A program made the position numbers and the translations under genes. The notes beneath the pieces were generated by a model, which was not told the DNA's origin, did not search any database, and saw only the letters and a list, made by a program, of their open reading frames with translations. A stretch of DNA of 64,000 bases from Clitoria ternatea (lineage: Eukaryota; Streptophyta; Magnoliopsida; Fabales; Fabaceae): assembly GCA_037962975.1 (NCBI GenBank), contig CM075669.1, positions 122,094,501-122,158,500 of the forward strand, in the 5' to 3' direction. Below are positions 1 through 12,700 of the stretch, one piece after another (the first letter of the stretch is position 1; every line of letters begins with the position of its first letter).

Positions 1-1505
1 TTCAAGAAACCCTATTTGCATACATCTAAGCACACGTAAAATGAACCAAAACAAGGTTGCAAACCTCCATCTGGGTTTTCCAACAGTAACTTACATCTAT
101 TACCATTTGACACACGCTTTAACTCAGCACTATAACTCCACAACAGGCTATACTTACTACCCTCACCATCCAAAATCCCACGTGCAAGTTTCCTTCCATT
201 GTAGAAAAACCACTTAAATAATTGCACAATATACAAAGATCTGAAAATTTTAATAATCTCAACCACTGAAATTTTAGGATTTACCCTTAAGTGCTTTAAA
301 AGCAGCTTGGCAGCCCACTTTGAATTCTGATATTTATTCTAAACAACTCTGGGATAGCTATGTTCAGGTCCAAATTTCTTCAACATGATAACATTTATCC
401 TCCCCACCTTGCTCCCATATGCCTTCCATCCATAATCTTTGTTTATACACTGCATAAGACACCACTCAGACTTATTTTTAACAAATCTTCCCTCTCTACC
501 TTTATACAAACTGTACTCCTTGATGGCCTGCCTAAATTGAGCCATGCTTTGAAGCTCCATACCAATTTTTAGTTTATACCTCTTCCCTATTTTTTCTTCA
601 TCAAAAGCCTCTATTTGAACTCCACCAACCTCCTCATCTGTCTCAACATCAGTATGTATCTCATCACTGTGTGTCATACTTGTCATCAATGTCTCCATAA
701 TCATCACCCCCAAGACCATGTAGGTCTTCATTTTTAAAGTATGTACTACACTCGGGCTCCTCACTAGTGTTGCCTCCAATATTTTCCCCTGCACAAGCTT
801 CTGGCCTAAACTTAGGTTCAGGCAATCTACCTCTGGAACCTCATCCTGTTCAGTGTTTAGCCTACTCACAAAGCTTTTAGCAAAAAAATTCCCCTCACTT
901 GGCTCCTGGGTTGGCACCTCAGTCTATACCTCAGTTGGTACCTCACTTGGATCCTAAGTTGGCACCTCAATTTTCACCTCAGTTGACACCTCAGTTTTCA
1001 CCTCACCTTACACCTTAGGTTACACCTCAATTAGCACCTAAGTTGGGACCTCACCAGACCTTAAATTCCTCAACCTCTACAGTTCACTTTTGTAAATTAT
1101 TTCCTGGTGACAGCTTTATTAAAACTCACATAAGGGCAAGACTTTGCTCTTCTAGTTTGTCTTGGCTTTGTTAGCTTTGTTGGGTTTCTTGGCCTACAAA
1201 TTCATGTATAACCAAATCTTTTTCCTTACCCAAGCAAATAACCTCCTCATCCTTATTCAAATAGTATTCAACATACATATCAACCTCACATTTCTCATTA
1301 ATTACATACTCACCTATCTCAAGTGCATGTGAGTCCCATGTGACACTTTTGTACTCAGACTCTCCTGGTTTCTTCCACCATAATTTAAATTTCCCTTTGT
1401 ACTCAAGGTCTTGAACCAGTGATCGTGCCTAAAAAAACCCATTTATCTAAGTCTATATTATGGATGGCATCTAGTCTTTATCAATGTAAGACATTGGTGG
1501 TCCCT
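1..1505 (-). pseudogene. Mutator-like (MULE) transposase, N-terminal part, decayed
   Basis: Read on the minus strand, three pieces line up in the order expected for a plant MULE transposase. At about 1505-1190 is a PB1-like N-terminal region (residues such as KGKFKLWWKKPGESEYKS and a following acidic strand). At 917-339 is a 192-residue open stretch ending in a MuDR DNA-binding type domain (KIGMELQSMAQFRQAIKEYS, then WCLMQC). At 266-12 is a continuation typical of the region before the catalytic core (YNGRKLARGILDGEGSKYS). Frames change between pieces and stops intervene, so it is not functional. The catalytic DDE core would lie left of the window. Family assignment rests on recognised motif order; autonomy cannot be judged. 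Confidence 0.72.
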
Positions 1506-1973
1506 CATCAAATTTCCCCTTATGGTGTATAATAATAGTAAAACTCATACCTTAACAAATTAAAATCAGTAAAGCAATAAAACTCATTATATTTTTGCTT
1601 ATGGTGTATAACAACCATAAAATTCAACCCTAAATAAATTACAATTAATGAAGTAGTAACATTCATCAAAATTCCCTTTATGGTAAATTAGAACAACAAA
1701 GTCGCTGTGTAGAATGAATATGCATAAAAGATATTAAACCCTAAACCCATAAAAGACAACCAGCATGTGGTCCTTCCATACCCAAAACCCACTCGCATAG
1801 ATTCCCAACATATTTAAAATACAAGGGTTCCACACTACTGCAACATTTAAAATACGTACCTGGATACTTGAAATACTAACCCACACGATGTCCTACACGA
1901 GCTTCTACAGCCATACAACTTTCAACCTTGCACGATAGTGACACTGAACGAGTACGAGGGAGAGGGAGACTTT
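1506..1973. other. MULE upstream region, no gene seen
   Basis: AT-rich DNA between the MULE N-terminal coding remnant and the copia insertion. It probably belongs to the 5' part of the MULE. No coding segment, tRNA or terminal repeat is recognised. Confidence 0.4.
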
Positions 1974-3475
1974 TGTTAGCCAAGGCCTCAATACTCAAGA
2001 GGGGGGGTGAATTAAGTATTACAAATTTTTACGCGGAATCCCCTTTAAAACGGTTAGTAATATACAAATGATGCAATATAAAAGAGATAACAATTATGAA
2101 GCAAATATCATACTAAAATACTTTAAGTTGAAGGTACAATATTCAAGAATTGATTTTGATAAACTAGGAAAGTTATTAGTTTAGAAAATTCTTGAAATAC
2201 TTGGCATGCAATAATTAATTCGAATACAAATTTAACTTAAACAATTTCTAACAAATAAATTAAGCATAATTAATTTGCCAAGTTATTAGTAATAATGTTT
2301 TACTAATTAATTTGCCAAGTTATTAATAATAATATTTTGCTCACTTATGCAATAATTAAATCCAATAAAATTTAAGTCAATTAATTCAAGGATTTAATTT
2401 AAGCAAATTTTAACAAACCAATTAGATATAAATATTTTAGCATGCAATTTAAACTCTCAATAATAAAGGAGTTTAAGGGAAGAGAGAATTTACAAACCGA
2501 TATAACGAGTTCCACCACCCCGGTGTACGTCTCGCCTTCAAGCAACCCACTTGAAGGATTTCCACTATTAAGAATTTGAGATTACAAGCTTTGAGCAATT
2601 GTCTCCTAGTGTCCCATACTCAAGAACTCAATCCTTACAAGCAAAGGGCAACACACCCAATCTCGCAATCTCTCAATAACCAAGGTTGAACCCCAACCTT
2701 ACAACTCTCAAAATTTTGGTGTTTGGTTTACAAGATTTTTCTCTCTTAATAGAGTAGATATATAACTTGAAGCTCTCACACAATAATAATAACTCTCACA
2801 TAGAGGATATACAAATTTAAGCTCACTCAAAAATATTTTTCTCTCTTAAAATAAATTCTGAAAGAATTAATTTTCCAATCAAGTAAACAGAGAGAATAGG
2901 CAACGAGGATGAAGAAAGAAAGAAAACAGAGGAAATGCTTCTCCGTTGGTGTGCTTCTGCCTCTTCACCTCTTCTCTATTTATAACAATCAAAAGCAAGG
3001 GGTTTCTAATTTTTTTAATTCCTTCTGAGGCAAATTTGCCCAAATCAATCCATGATTTAGGTTCCTTGTTTCCTAGCGCAAATATCCTGACCTTGAATCT
3101 GTAAATTGGCATCTTCGATTTCTTGAAAATCCAACGCGTAAATTAAACTTCCAAAAATCACGAAGCATTGTTTTTCATGTCATGAATCGATTCCGAAAAT
3201 GATGAATCGATTCCTTTGATTTTTCTACCTTCAATTTTGTCAAAAATACATTGCATGAATCGATTCCTTAAATGCTGAATCGATTCCCATACTTTTTCCT
3301 ACGTATGAATTGATTTCTAAAGAGGAGGAATCGATTCCTAAAGCAATGAATTAATTCCCATGTCCTCTGAATCGATTCCCACGCGTTTAATAGGGAATGA
3401 ATCGATTCACACGCATTTAATAGGCCATGAATCGATTCCTTTAAGCTTGAATCGATTCCCTGAATGCATGAATCA

Positions 3476-6400
3476 TGAAACAACCCGACTTAATTAAGAG
3501 CAAACTGAGACAGGAGAAATTTTTCCCAATTTAGAACGTTCCAAATGTTCACAATCAGCCCAGATTAGGAATCGGGGTAAATTAAAGTAGAACGGAGGCA
3601 AGGGAAAGTAGAAAACTGTTCCCAAGGCATTCGGCAAGTAAAGGCCGACCAGAGAAAGTGAAGACTAGGTCTGAATACCACCCTTGGCAAGACCCAGCTT
3701 CGGTCAACAGCCCAGCAGAATACAGCGCCTGAGCGAGCCCTATTTCTCGCTGGAGCGAACCCTCATTCGCTGAGGCGAACACTTGCCCTCGGTAATTTTC
3801 TCACTCGGAATTTTAGCTTAAATCCACTCGGGATTCGATCAGTTCGGTTATGCTTTACTCGGTAACTCATACTTAGCCAGATATATAATCTATTTCAAGA
3901 AAATTCATATTCGTACCTCATTCGGAAGCGTTTACTCTTCACCCGGGAAATGATTCCCTCGGTTACTCCACTCGGAGTCTATAAACTTTCCCTCACACGG
4001 ATTGTTTCCTCCAGACATACACCACTCGGAGGCACCTCAGCCCCAACGCACTCGGAATGTATTACACTCTCTTCACTCGGCATACTTAATCCTTCCCACT
4101 CGGGGAACATCTTAACTCTACATTCCTCGGGAATGATCCCCTTGACCAAGTCTCCCTCGGAATATCCTAACTTACCATCTTTCGGAGAAATTCACTAAGT
4201 TAAGTCTTACCCGAACTCATTTAAATCACATTCACTCGGAATATATATATCCTCACTCATTCGGAATAGGACTCTTAAAATACACCCCCATCAGAACCAT
4301 CACACCCTTCATCCCTCGGAATAGGTTCATTCGGGATTTACCACTCGGAATTAATTAGACCTATCATTACTCGGGGAATTCTCTCGCCAAGATTCCACTC
4401 AGAATAGGTTTATTAAAGAGGATTTCCTCCCAGAACACATTTCTCTCGGAACCCTTCTAAGCCTTCCTCACTCAGACATGGCTCACAACAATATTCCCAT
4501 TTGAATACTTAGTCCTAACATTTATTCATTCGACAACACATCTTAGTTGATACAAAATAACATCTTATCCGTGTAAAATATACATAGATATATATAAGTG
4601 TATACTTGTCTACAACTCCGCTATTCAATCAACATAAATAATTACGTTCAGACAGACGGATTACAAGAGAGCCGGCCAAGGCTTAACATATCCATTTACA
4701 ATCGGTACAGTACACTATGTACACTACCATAGCATAGATACCCTTCACTCGGGTTTAATGCCTTCTCGTCCTTCACCACACCTACCTGCATACACTAAAA
4801 AATATAGCAACAGTAGGGGTGAGCTTTTACATATTAAATGTTAGTTATTGGCTCGGATTTATCCACAATTTCTTAACTATAGAATAACATATCTCAATCA
4901 GTTGTAACACACTGTCATTCAACACAACATTACCCGATCGGAAATTATTCAATTCATTTAGGCTCTATAATTCACAATATCCAGCACAACATATACTACA
5001 GCCATAATTTCATATTGCACTCGACAACAGCATCAGCATACATACAGTCCTCCAATCGGGATTACTTAATTCATATATGGCTATATAATTCATATTATTC
5101 ACCACAACATATATCACAACCATAACATCAATATTCATGCAATTATCCAATCGGATTCACTCAAGTCAATTCCAAACTATATCAAGATTTCATTCCCAAT
5201 ATCATGTCCACATATTCATATAATTCACATTGAGCTCAATGACAATCATAAGTGTGCACACAGGTATTCAATCGGATTCGATCCATTGTTATTAAATTTT
5301 ATTATTGCAACATAGGCTCTCAGCCTTTTACTCAGCTCCCAGCTGATCCAGCCATTTTACTGGTACCAAACCGTTTCCCCTCTCATGTGACACAAACACT
5401 CTCAGCGTCAACGGCAGTGTCACGGGCTAAACCCCGAGCCCCGCTCAAGAGGTTTTCCTGAGCCCCGCTCAAAGGACTTTAAATTTAAACCCCGAGCCTT
5501 GCTCAAGGGGAGTGCCTGAGCCTCGCTCAAAGGACTTTGTCACCCATATTTATCTGATTGTCATTTCTGTATTAGTGTCCTACACTATATGCTCACAGCA
5601 TTTTCAAGGGGCGAATCAGATGTGTATGGTCGTATTCATCCAATACATTGCATGCAACCATTATAGAACTATAACCAATTCCACACAGCATATACATTCA
5701 CTCAAAAATCCACATTTTCATCACATACATCACATGCCTTTTAATATAAAAGCCCAAATAGGGGTTAACACCACAGTTCTCATATTATGCACTCAGCATT
5801 GAATGTCAGTAACATGCATCCTGTACTTTTAAACATAAGGTCACATATGAAATCAGCAGAGCAAGCTCATACACTCGGCATCTCAATAGAATCAATATGC
5901 ATTTAATATATAACATCAACAGATATTATCCACTATCTCCCAGTATAATGGGCTCGGTATTCATGACACCACACACATACATCTGATACAATTATTGTAA
6001 ATCACACGGATTCAGCACTACATTCATATTTAATACACTCGTCAATCCTAATAACGTTCACATACATTTTGTTATTTTAATTCATAAACAAGAACCGGCA
6101 TAACAACGTCTCAGTACATGCACTCAACATTTTAGATGAAATCAACACGCACTTCAACATAAGATCCCCAACAGGAATCAGCACATCAGACCACATCTCG
6201 TGCACTCAAGGCGGAATCACCATGACACTACACAGTTCATAACTATTACAAACCCGGGTGTTGCTCAACTGTCAGTCACAAGATACTAAACAACACATTT
6301 CAAGTATAACACACAAAGCAGAGTGATTTCACCCGGAACCCGTCCATAAACCGTGCATTTGAGATGTAAGGCAGCCCCCCTACCTGGAATGAAGATTCCG

Positions 6401-7016
6401 GAAGCTCCATTGGCTCATAGCTCCGATCGGCTGCTCTCTGATCGATCCTTCAGTCACCCTCCTTCATCGAACGCTCCCGTCGTTGTATTCTGCACAGCTT
6501 GAAGGAATCGGAAGCTGTCTCACACTCTCAAGCAGTTCAGCCACTAAGACACTCCCTACATGCAAGGACAGTGGAGGTTCCTAAACCTCCAAAACACTCA
6601 ACGACCTGCTCACTTCTTGAGCAGCTTCGTCTCACCATCAATAAAACATTTCAACAATTCTGGGCACTCAACGCTGCTCACTTCCACTTGAGATCCCATT
6701 AGCCTTCGAGTGGAAGAAGAGGGTGAAGAAGAAGAAAAACAGCAGAAAAGAGGAGGCCAGATGCATGCACGAAGAGAAAGATATCCAGTTTTCAAGTTTT
6801 TTCTCCAGCAGTGTGAATAATGAGTGAGAGAGGGAACCGAAGCCTCTTTATACCACCAGGAGGGCACATGCGACATTTCCTGGTATCATTATCATTATTA
6901 TTTATTTAGTCACTTCTAACCAATCAGCAATTAGTCTAATCAACCATTAAACTTAATTCTGTAATTAACCCTTAATTAATGGCTTAATCTCAGTCGGTAA
7001 AAATTAGGATGTTACA
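3476..7016 (-). mobile_element. Gypsy-type solo LTR (3541 bp)
   Basis: Inserted into the copia 3' LTR; the undisturbed site is visible in the other LTR at about 18760, where GCATGAATCGATTCCC is continuous. Ends are TG...CA (TGAAACAACCCG at the left, AGGATGTTACA at the right). The target duplication is AATCA/AATCG, one mismatch from a likely G to A change. Length and content match the LTR reconstructed from 40853-50254: a short terminal part, a CGCTCAAGCG-like zone near 3730, dense ACTCGG repeats (3800-4500), a CAGTAGGGGTGAGC block (about 4810) and a CCCCCCTACC block (about 6378). Comparison with that element sets LTR sense as minus. No internal region, so it is a solo LTR left by recombination. 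Confidence 0.8.
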
Positions 7017-7033
7017 AATCGATTCCCAAAGGT

Positions 7034-7283
7034 GCATGAATAGATTCGCCATTTCCATGAATTGATTCATAAGAGCGCATGAATAGATTCGTCATTTCCA
7101 TGAATTGATTCATGAGAGTGCATGAATAGATTCGTAATTTCCATGAATTGATTTATAGGAGCGCATGAATTGATTCGCCATTTCCATGAATTGATTCATA
7201 AGAGCGCATGAATAGATTCACGATTTCCATGAATTGATTCATAAGAGCGCATGAATAGATTCGCCATTTCCATGAATTGATTC
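7034..7283. repeat. 43-bp tandem repeat, 6 units, in the copia 3' LTR
   Basis: Units begin GCATGAATAGATTCG and continue CATTTCCATGAATTGATTCAT, with minor variation. The same array in the 5' LTR has 7 units. Confidence 0.9.
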
Positions 7284-7544
7284 ATTGCACTGTACCTTTA
7301 AATAATTCAGACGAATAAATCTGATCCATGTCATAATTTTTGCTAATCATATTTTCCCTTAGTTGTTCATCAAGTGTTTTGCATCCAGTTCTTATTCTTG
7401 ATCATTGTTCATGTCATGTCTTTATCAACCACATTTTCCCTTTGTTGTTCATCAAACACATTCATTTCTTGTTTATGTGCATTCATAATGCTTGTGCTTT
7501 ACCTTTGTCATCATGCTTCATTATCAAAATCTTACCCAATTACA

Positions 7545-7558
7545 TTCTCCCCCTTTTT
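7545..7558 (-). other. Polypurine tract of the copia element
   Basis: Directly next to the start of the 3' LTR. Minus-strand reading is AAAAAGGGGGAGAA followed by LTR start TGTAATTGGG, the arrangement usual for SIRE-type copia elements. Two more near-copies lie within 250 bp (see findings). Confidence 0.85.
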
Positions 7559-9779
7559 GATGATGACAACTTGTTCATGTGCATTCTTTATGCTTGTGCT
7601 TTACCTTTATCATCATGCTTGTCATTATCAAAATCTTACCCAATTACATTCTCCCCCCTTTTGATGATGACAGCTAATGTTACATATGCATTGCTAATGC
7701 ATTCTTCGTGCTTGAGTCTATGTTTGTCATTATCAAAACCTGTTTCAACATATAAACACATTCTCCCCCTTTTTGATGATGACAACAGATGTTCATCTCT
7801 TGGGGTGTTAGTTTTATAACAGTTATAGCTCATGATTTTAACAAACAAACAGCTCCCCCTTACTGCTGCATTTAGATACCACTTACTGCTTTTGATCTTT
7901 AGAGTAATTTTCCCCCTTACTCATGCAATAGATACCAATTGTGGATTTGATTGATGTCATACCATTTTATTGTATACCACATGTTAATATCTAGAGTCAA
8001 TAATCAACCACATAATTCATTTACCAAGTAAGCATATAATTCTCTTAATAAGTAGGCACATAATTCTCTCCCCCTTTGGCATCATAAAAAACAAACAATA
8101 ATAAGCATAGTAGAATTCAGAGTAGAGATAAGTTCCATAAACCAATATTAATGAAAATCATAACCACAGAAAGAGAAATCAATGACAATCTTGTATTTGG
8201 TATTTCTCCCCCTCATTAATGTAATAGATGCCAGTTGATACCACTTGTTATGTGATTATGTACTATAGGATCAAACATAGTCATAATTTAAAGGAAATAC
8301 CACTAGTTAAAAAGATCATATTATATTATGCAAGATAATATTCTCCCTTAAGCATATAATTGATTTACTAACTGATTTTTAATCATGTAATTAATATCAC
8401 TTTTCAAGTATGGTAAGCATCACATGATTCTTTTCAATTAAGCACACGTGTAGTTCTCTTGATTGTTATCATTACTGGCACATTTGTTAATAAGTCAAAA
8501 TATAAGTAAGTAATTTTCTCAATTATAGTAGGCACATAATCATTTCAAATAAGCATATAATCTTCTCCTTTTGGGCATTATCAAATACACAAGGATATTC
8601 TTCCAAGTAAGCACATAGGAGAGTAGAAACAAGATTATAAATATAAGTGCCATAAACATAATCACAGAGAAGTGAAATCAAAGATAATTATTCATGTGTA
8701 TGCTCCCCCTTACTACTATAATTGATATCACTTGTAAAAATATACCACTTTTTAATGTGTGAAACCAATTATAACAATTTGATCAAGTTTGATACCATTT
8801 GTTTACTTTTTAAGCATTTGTCCTTCTTAATAGATACCACTTGTTGAAACAATAGATACCACAATATAAATAGATACCACTCAAAGGTTAGATACCTCTA
8901 GCATAAAAAAATTAACTTGTTAATCATTTAATTAATATTGCTTGATGTATTTCTAGGTATCAGAGTAGTAATCATAGAAGATTTTTTAACAATGTATACT
9001 TATATCTAGGTATCAGAGCAACCGTGGAATGATTAATACAGCTTGTTGGCTTACTCATGCATTTGTATTATAACATATGCCAATATATCTATTCTTTTTC
9101 ATATGACCTTTTTATCTTAAATATTCTCTTCTTAACTTATGCCTATGATGTTATATATAGGTCTAATCAAGCATTTACCTAGGGCACAAAAAGCATATGA
9201 TTGTACAAGAGAATACATTTGGCATAAATCATTTACAGCACTTAAAGATAAGTCACAGAATCATATCATGGTTACGGTGCAGTTATAATGCAAGTCATAT
9301 ACTCATTGTAATCAATTTGCCATAACATATATGTCATATCACTTGTTATCTTGATTCTATGTATGATACCACTTGATGGATTTGCCAATTTAAGCTCTTG
9401 ATATCAATTATTAATATTTAAGCATTTAGCACAAGATTATTATCATTCAAGCATACATTATTCTTGATACTTTTGTTCAATAATTCTTTTCAAACTCAAT
9501 GATGCATATTTTCAAATTTCTTTTCACAGTCAAGATCATGCATCATCAAACGTACAACGCAGATAAGAATTATTATGTCAATCAAGATAGATACCAATTA
9601 CTTAAGCATGGTGTATCAAGGAATATCATGTCATGCATTATCAGTTAACATGTCATGTAGCATTTCATGCATTGTCTCATGATGCATAGACATTTGACAT
9701 TAATCTCTTTTGTTCATGCCTATGATGTTACTAGTCATGAAATTAAAGTCTAGGCAATCACTTGTTATAACATATATAC
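7559..9779 (-). other. Copia interior, non-coding
   Basis: No coding motif of pol or env is visible. The stretch is AT-rich and peppered with CTCCCCCTT blocks and with variants of GATACCACTTGTTA. Two AGGTATCAGAG strings near 8957 and 9010 resemble a primer-binding site. Confidence 0.55.
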
Positions 9780-12700
9780 TGTAACACCCTCGGTTAGATA
9801 AGACAAACCCTTCTAGGAGATCATCCTATTTAATCAAGAGGTCACAAGTTTCAGAAAAAGTAAATATTTTTTTTTAATAAAATCATGGCAGATCAGTGGA
9901 AGCAAATAGTATGTAATTCACATAGTCATTCACAAACTGTAAGTAATTGTACTCATAACAGAATGGGGCACGCAGGCACCCTTAATATTTATACAGTCAT
10001 CCATGGTCTTATTATTCAACTATAGATATCCTACTTTTAATGAGTACTCTCAGTTGGTTCAGTGTATTGCTGTTCTTCGTATCTTGGTTCTTGATTTCTT
10101 AATTCCTCTGAAAATATTCAACAGTAAGGGTGAGTATAACCCAAGACCCTGAAGGTTACCCGGTGTGGACATAATCCAGTTAACAGATAATGTCACATAA
10201 ATCATACAATTAACATAATTACACATATAAGAATCAAGGATGTTATCATGGAATGCATGAGTTTGATTTATTATGGTTTATCTTGATTAATTCTCATGAT
10301 GCATGAGGGCCCAATAAATCAATTCATCTTCATCTCATTCTTTGGAATTTCTCCATTCCATTCTAGAGCGATCAGGGTCCGCCCAAGTTCCCATTTTCAT
10401 AAGGTACGAATGAACTCATTGGTTCTCATCATTGATTAATATATTTTTGGATCTTGGATCCCTACGATCATAGTTACACTCTGTCATTTAGTCAAAGTAC
10501 ACCAGACTTGCATCGTCTCACCCGGCTATCAGGCGCGACACTGATGCCATTGGGTTTCCGTTCCTGTTGTACTCCCAAGATTCTTCATGGAGATCGAATG
10601 TGAGTGTCCTCCAGCGTACCAGGTGTATGCTCTAGATATATATTTTTTTCTCCGTCAAAATATTTTCATGATGCGAAATGCATTCCTTTTATCATTTGAT
10701 CCTTGGGTATCTATGTGTTTCCAGTCTCATAATATTCACAAGCTCTTGAATCCTATCAACTTGTTCATACGTTACAAGTCATTTTATTATCTTATTCGAG
10801 CAAATATATCGGTCCGCCCCTTTGAGAGTTGCGGGTCCTTGCCGCTGCATGAGTGGTAGCTCACGCTCAAAACTCCTCCGACACGAGTCCTAGTCGTTGC
10901 GCTGCGGTCCGTTTCCCAGCTTCGTTTGCGCGATTTTTTGCACTTATTTGATTATTGGTTTCATCCCCGACCCTAATGAATCGAGTATGTATGAAGGGGT
11001 CAGTCAGTCAAGCGGTTCGGGTTCTAGGTCGGTTCCCGTTCGCCTGCCCCCCCTCATAGTCGTCTCACCGTAGTGCCCGGTTTGTCTTGATTTCTGATTG
11101 ATGAACAAGAAGGAACGAAGTGCTCGTGAGTTGAATCCGCTTCTCTTCCGTATTCCTCAGCTCGACTTTCTGTTGCCGAAGCTGTCTTGAAGCCCTTTCT
11201 TTCCGGCTTCCTTGAGTCAGCTCGGTAGCTAGTTATATTTTGGTTCAAAATTATACTTTATATAAAGAGTAAAATAATATATTCTTTATTTAAATACTCA
11301 TAATTAAAACATTAATAATGTCAATAACAATAATACTAACAATAATAATAACAATAAGAAGAATAATGATAATAAGAATAATAATAATAATGGAAATAAG
11401 AACGATAATAATAATTGTAACGTCCCAATAATTTAAAAGGATTAAAGAAGAGTTTCTAAATGAAAATCCAAGTGAAAAATGTCAAAAACTAGGTTTTCCG
11501 AGTAAAATAAGTGTAATTCCGAGTGAAATAATTATGATTCCGAGTAGAATCATACTGAGAAGAGTTTTCTAAATGAACTGACTAAAAATCTGAGTGAAAT
11601 TGAACTGGGAAGCTGTTTTCCGACTAAAACAGGTCTGATTCCGAGTGAAAATGTTGAAAACCAGATTTTCTGAGTAAAAATGAGTTTGAATCCAAGTAAA
11701 AATGATTTTCTGAGTAAAAAGGTTTGATTCCGAGTGAAATAGATACTGAAAAGGATTTTCTGAGTGAAATAACTTAAATTCTGAGTGAAATCTGACTGAG
11801 AGAATTTTTCTGAGTAAAAATATTTATGAATCCGAATGAAAAAGAGTTTCTGAGTGAAATAAAATATGATTCCGAGTGGAATCAGTCTGAGAAGAGTTTT
11901 CTGAGTGAAATAACCATGATACCGAGTGAAAAATGAGTTTTTCTGTGAAGTGAAGATCTTTTCCGACTGAAACGTGATTGAAGAAGAGTTTCCGAGTGAA
12001 AAATGTTCTGTCAGAATGAAACTTGTTCGAGTAAGTTAAAAATCCGATTGGAACTATGTATTTTTAGATGATCCAGTCGGTTTATACAAAACCGAGCTTG
12101 TTATTCATTGATTTCAACCTCTGTTTCATAATTTCTCACTGGAATTCACATAGACACCCATGATTCTTAGTATTTTCACAGTCCAATACAGTTCATATCT
12201 ATTCACAATTCAACACTGAGTATATCCACTTAGCAGCAAATATATATATACAAATAGTAACAATTAAAGCATTTAATTCACAACAACACCGAATCTGTCC
12301 TGGAAAGGTGAGGACCAAAGGTACCTTAACCCTTTCCTTTCACTCGAATTTCCCCAGAATACCCGAGAATATACCCCCCTTACCTTAATGGAGTTCTTGG
12401 ATGAGAAGAAAATGTTCCCTTCACTGTCCTTGCTTCAGTTCCGAGTGAGAAAATGGGAAATAAGAGAGGAAGAAACTTGTTTGCAGAAGGAGAAGGAGAG
12501 AGTGTTTCGTTGGTTCTGAAGGTTCGTAGAACAAGGAAGAGAGGGTTGTGTTAGTTTAATAGGGAAGAGGAAAGTGGGAGACAACTTTCTGTGTGATTGG
12601 AGGAGTAGGTGAGAATAATGGAGCCTTTTGACTAATTCCTTTGTCTGCTTGGTAAGTTTCGTGTGTGTGTGTGTTCTAAGAGTTGTAGTATTGGATTAAT

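Larger units (their letters stand above)
1974..7544 (-). repeat. 3' LTR of the copia element, interrupted
   Basis: Matches 17263-19328 almost base for base once the inserted solo LTR (3476-7016) and its target duplication are removed, giving about 2025 bp against 2066 bp for the 5' LTR. The 41-bp difference equals about one unit of an internal 43-bp tandem repeat (6 copies here, 7 there). It also contains a run of palindromic GAATCGATTC motifs at about 3180-3475. Confidence 0.88.

Noticed and set aside
3582..4198. Small open frames within the solo LTR
   Set aside because: They consist of translated ACTCGG repeats (Ser/Leu/Gly-rich) with no domain.
7340..7819. Open frame of 159 codons with hydrophobic repeats, and its relative at 19122-19430
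   Set aside because: It runs through the copia LTR end, PPT and non-coding interior on the strand opposite to the element. Repeated LFDDDN-type residues come from the PPT-like blocks.
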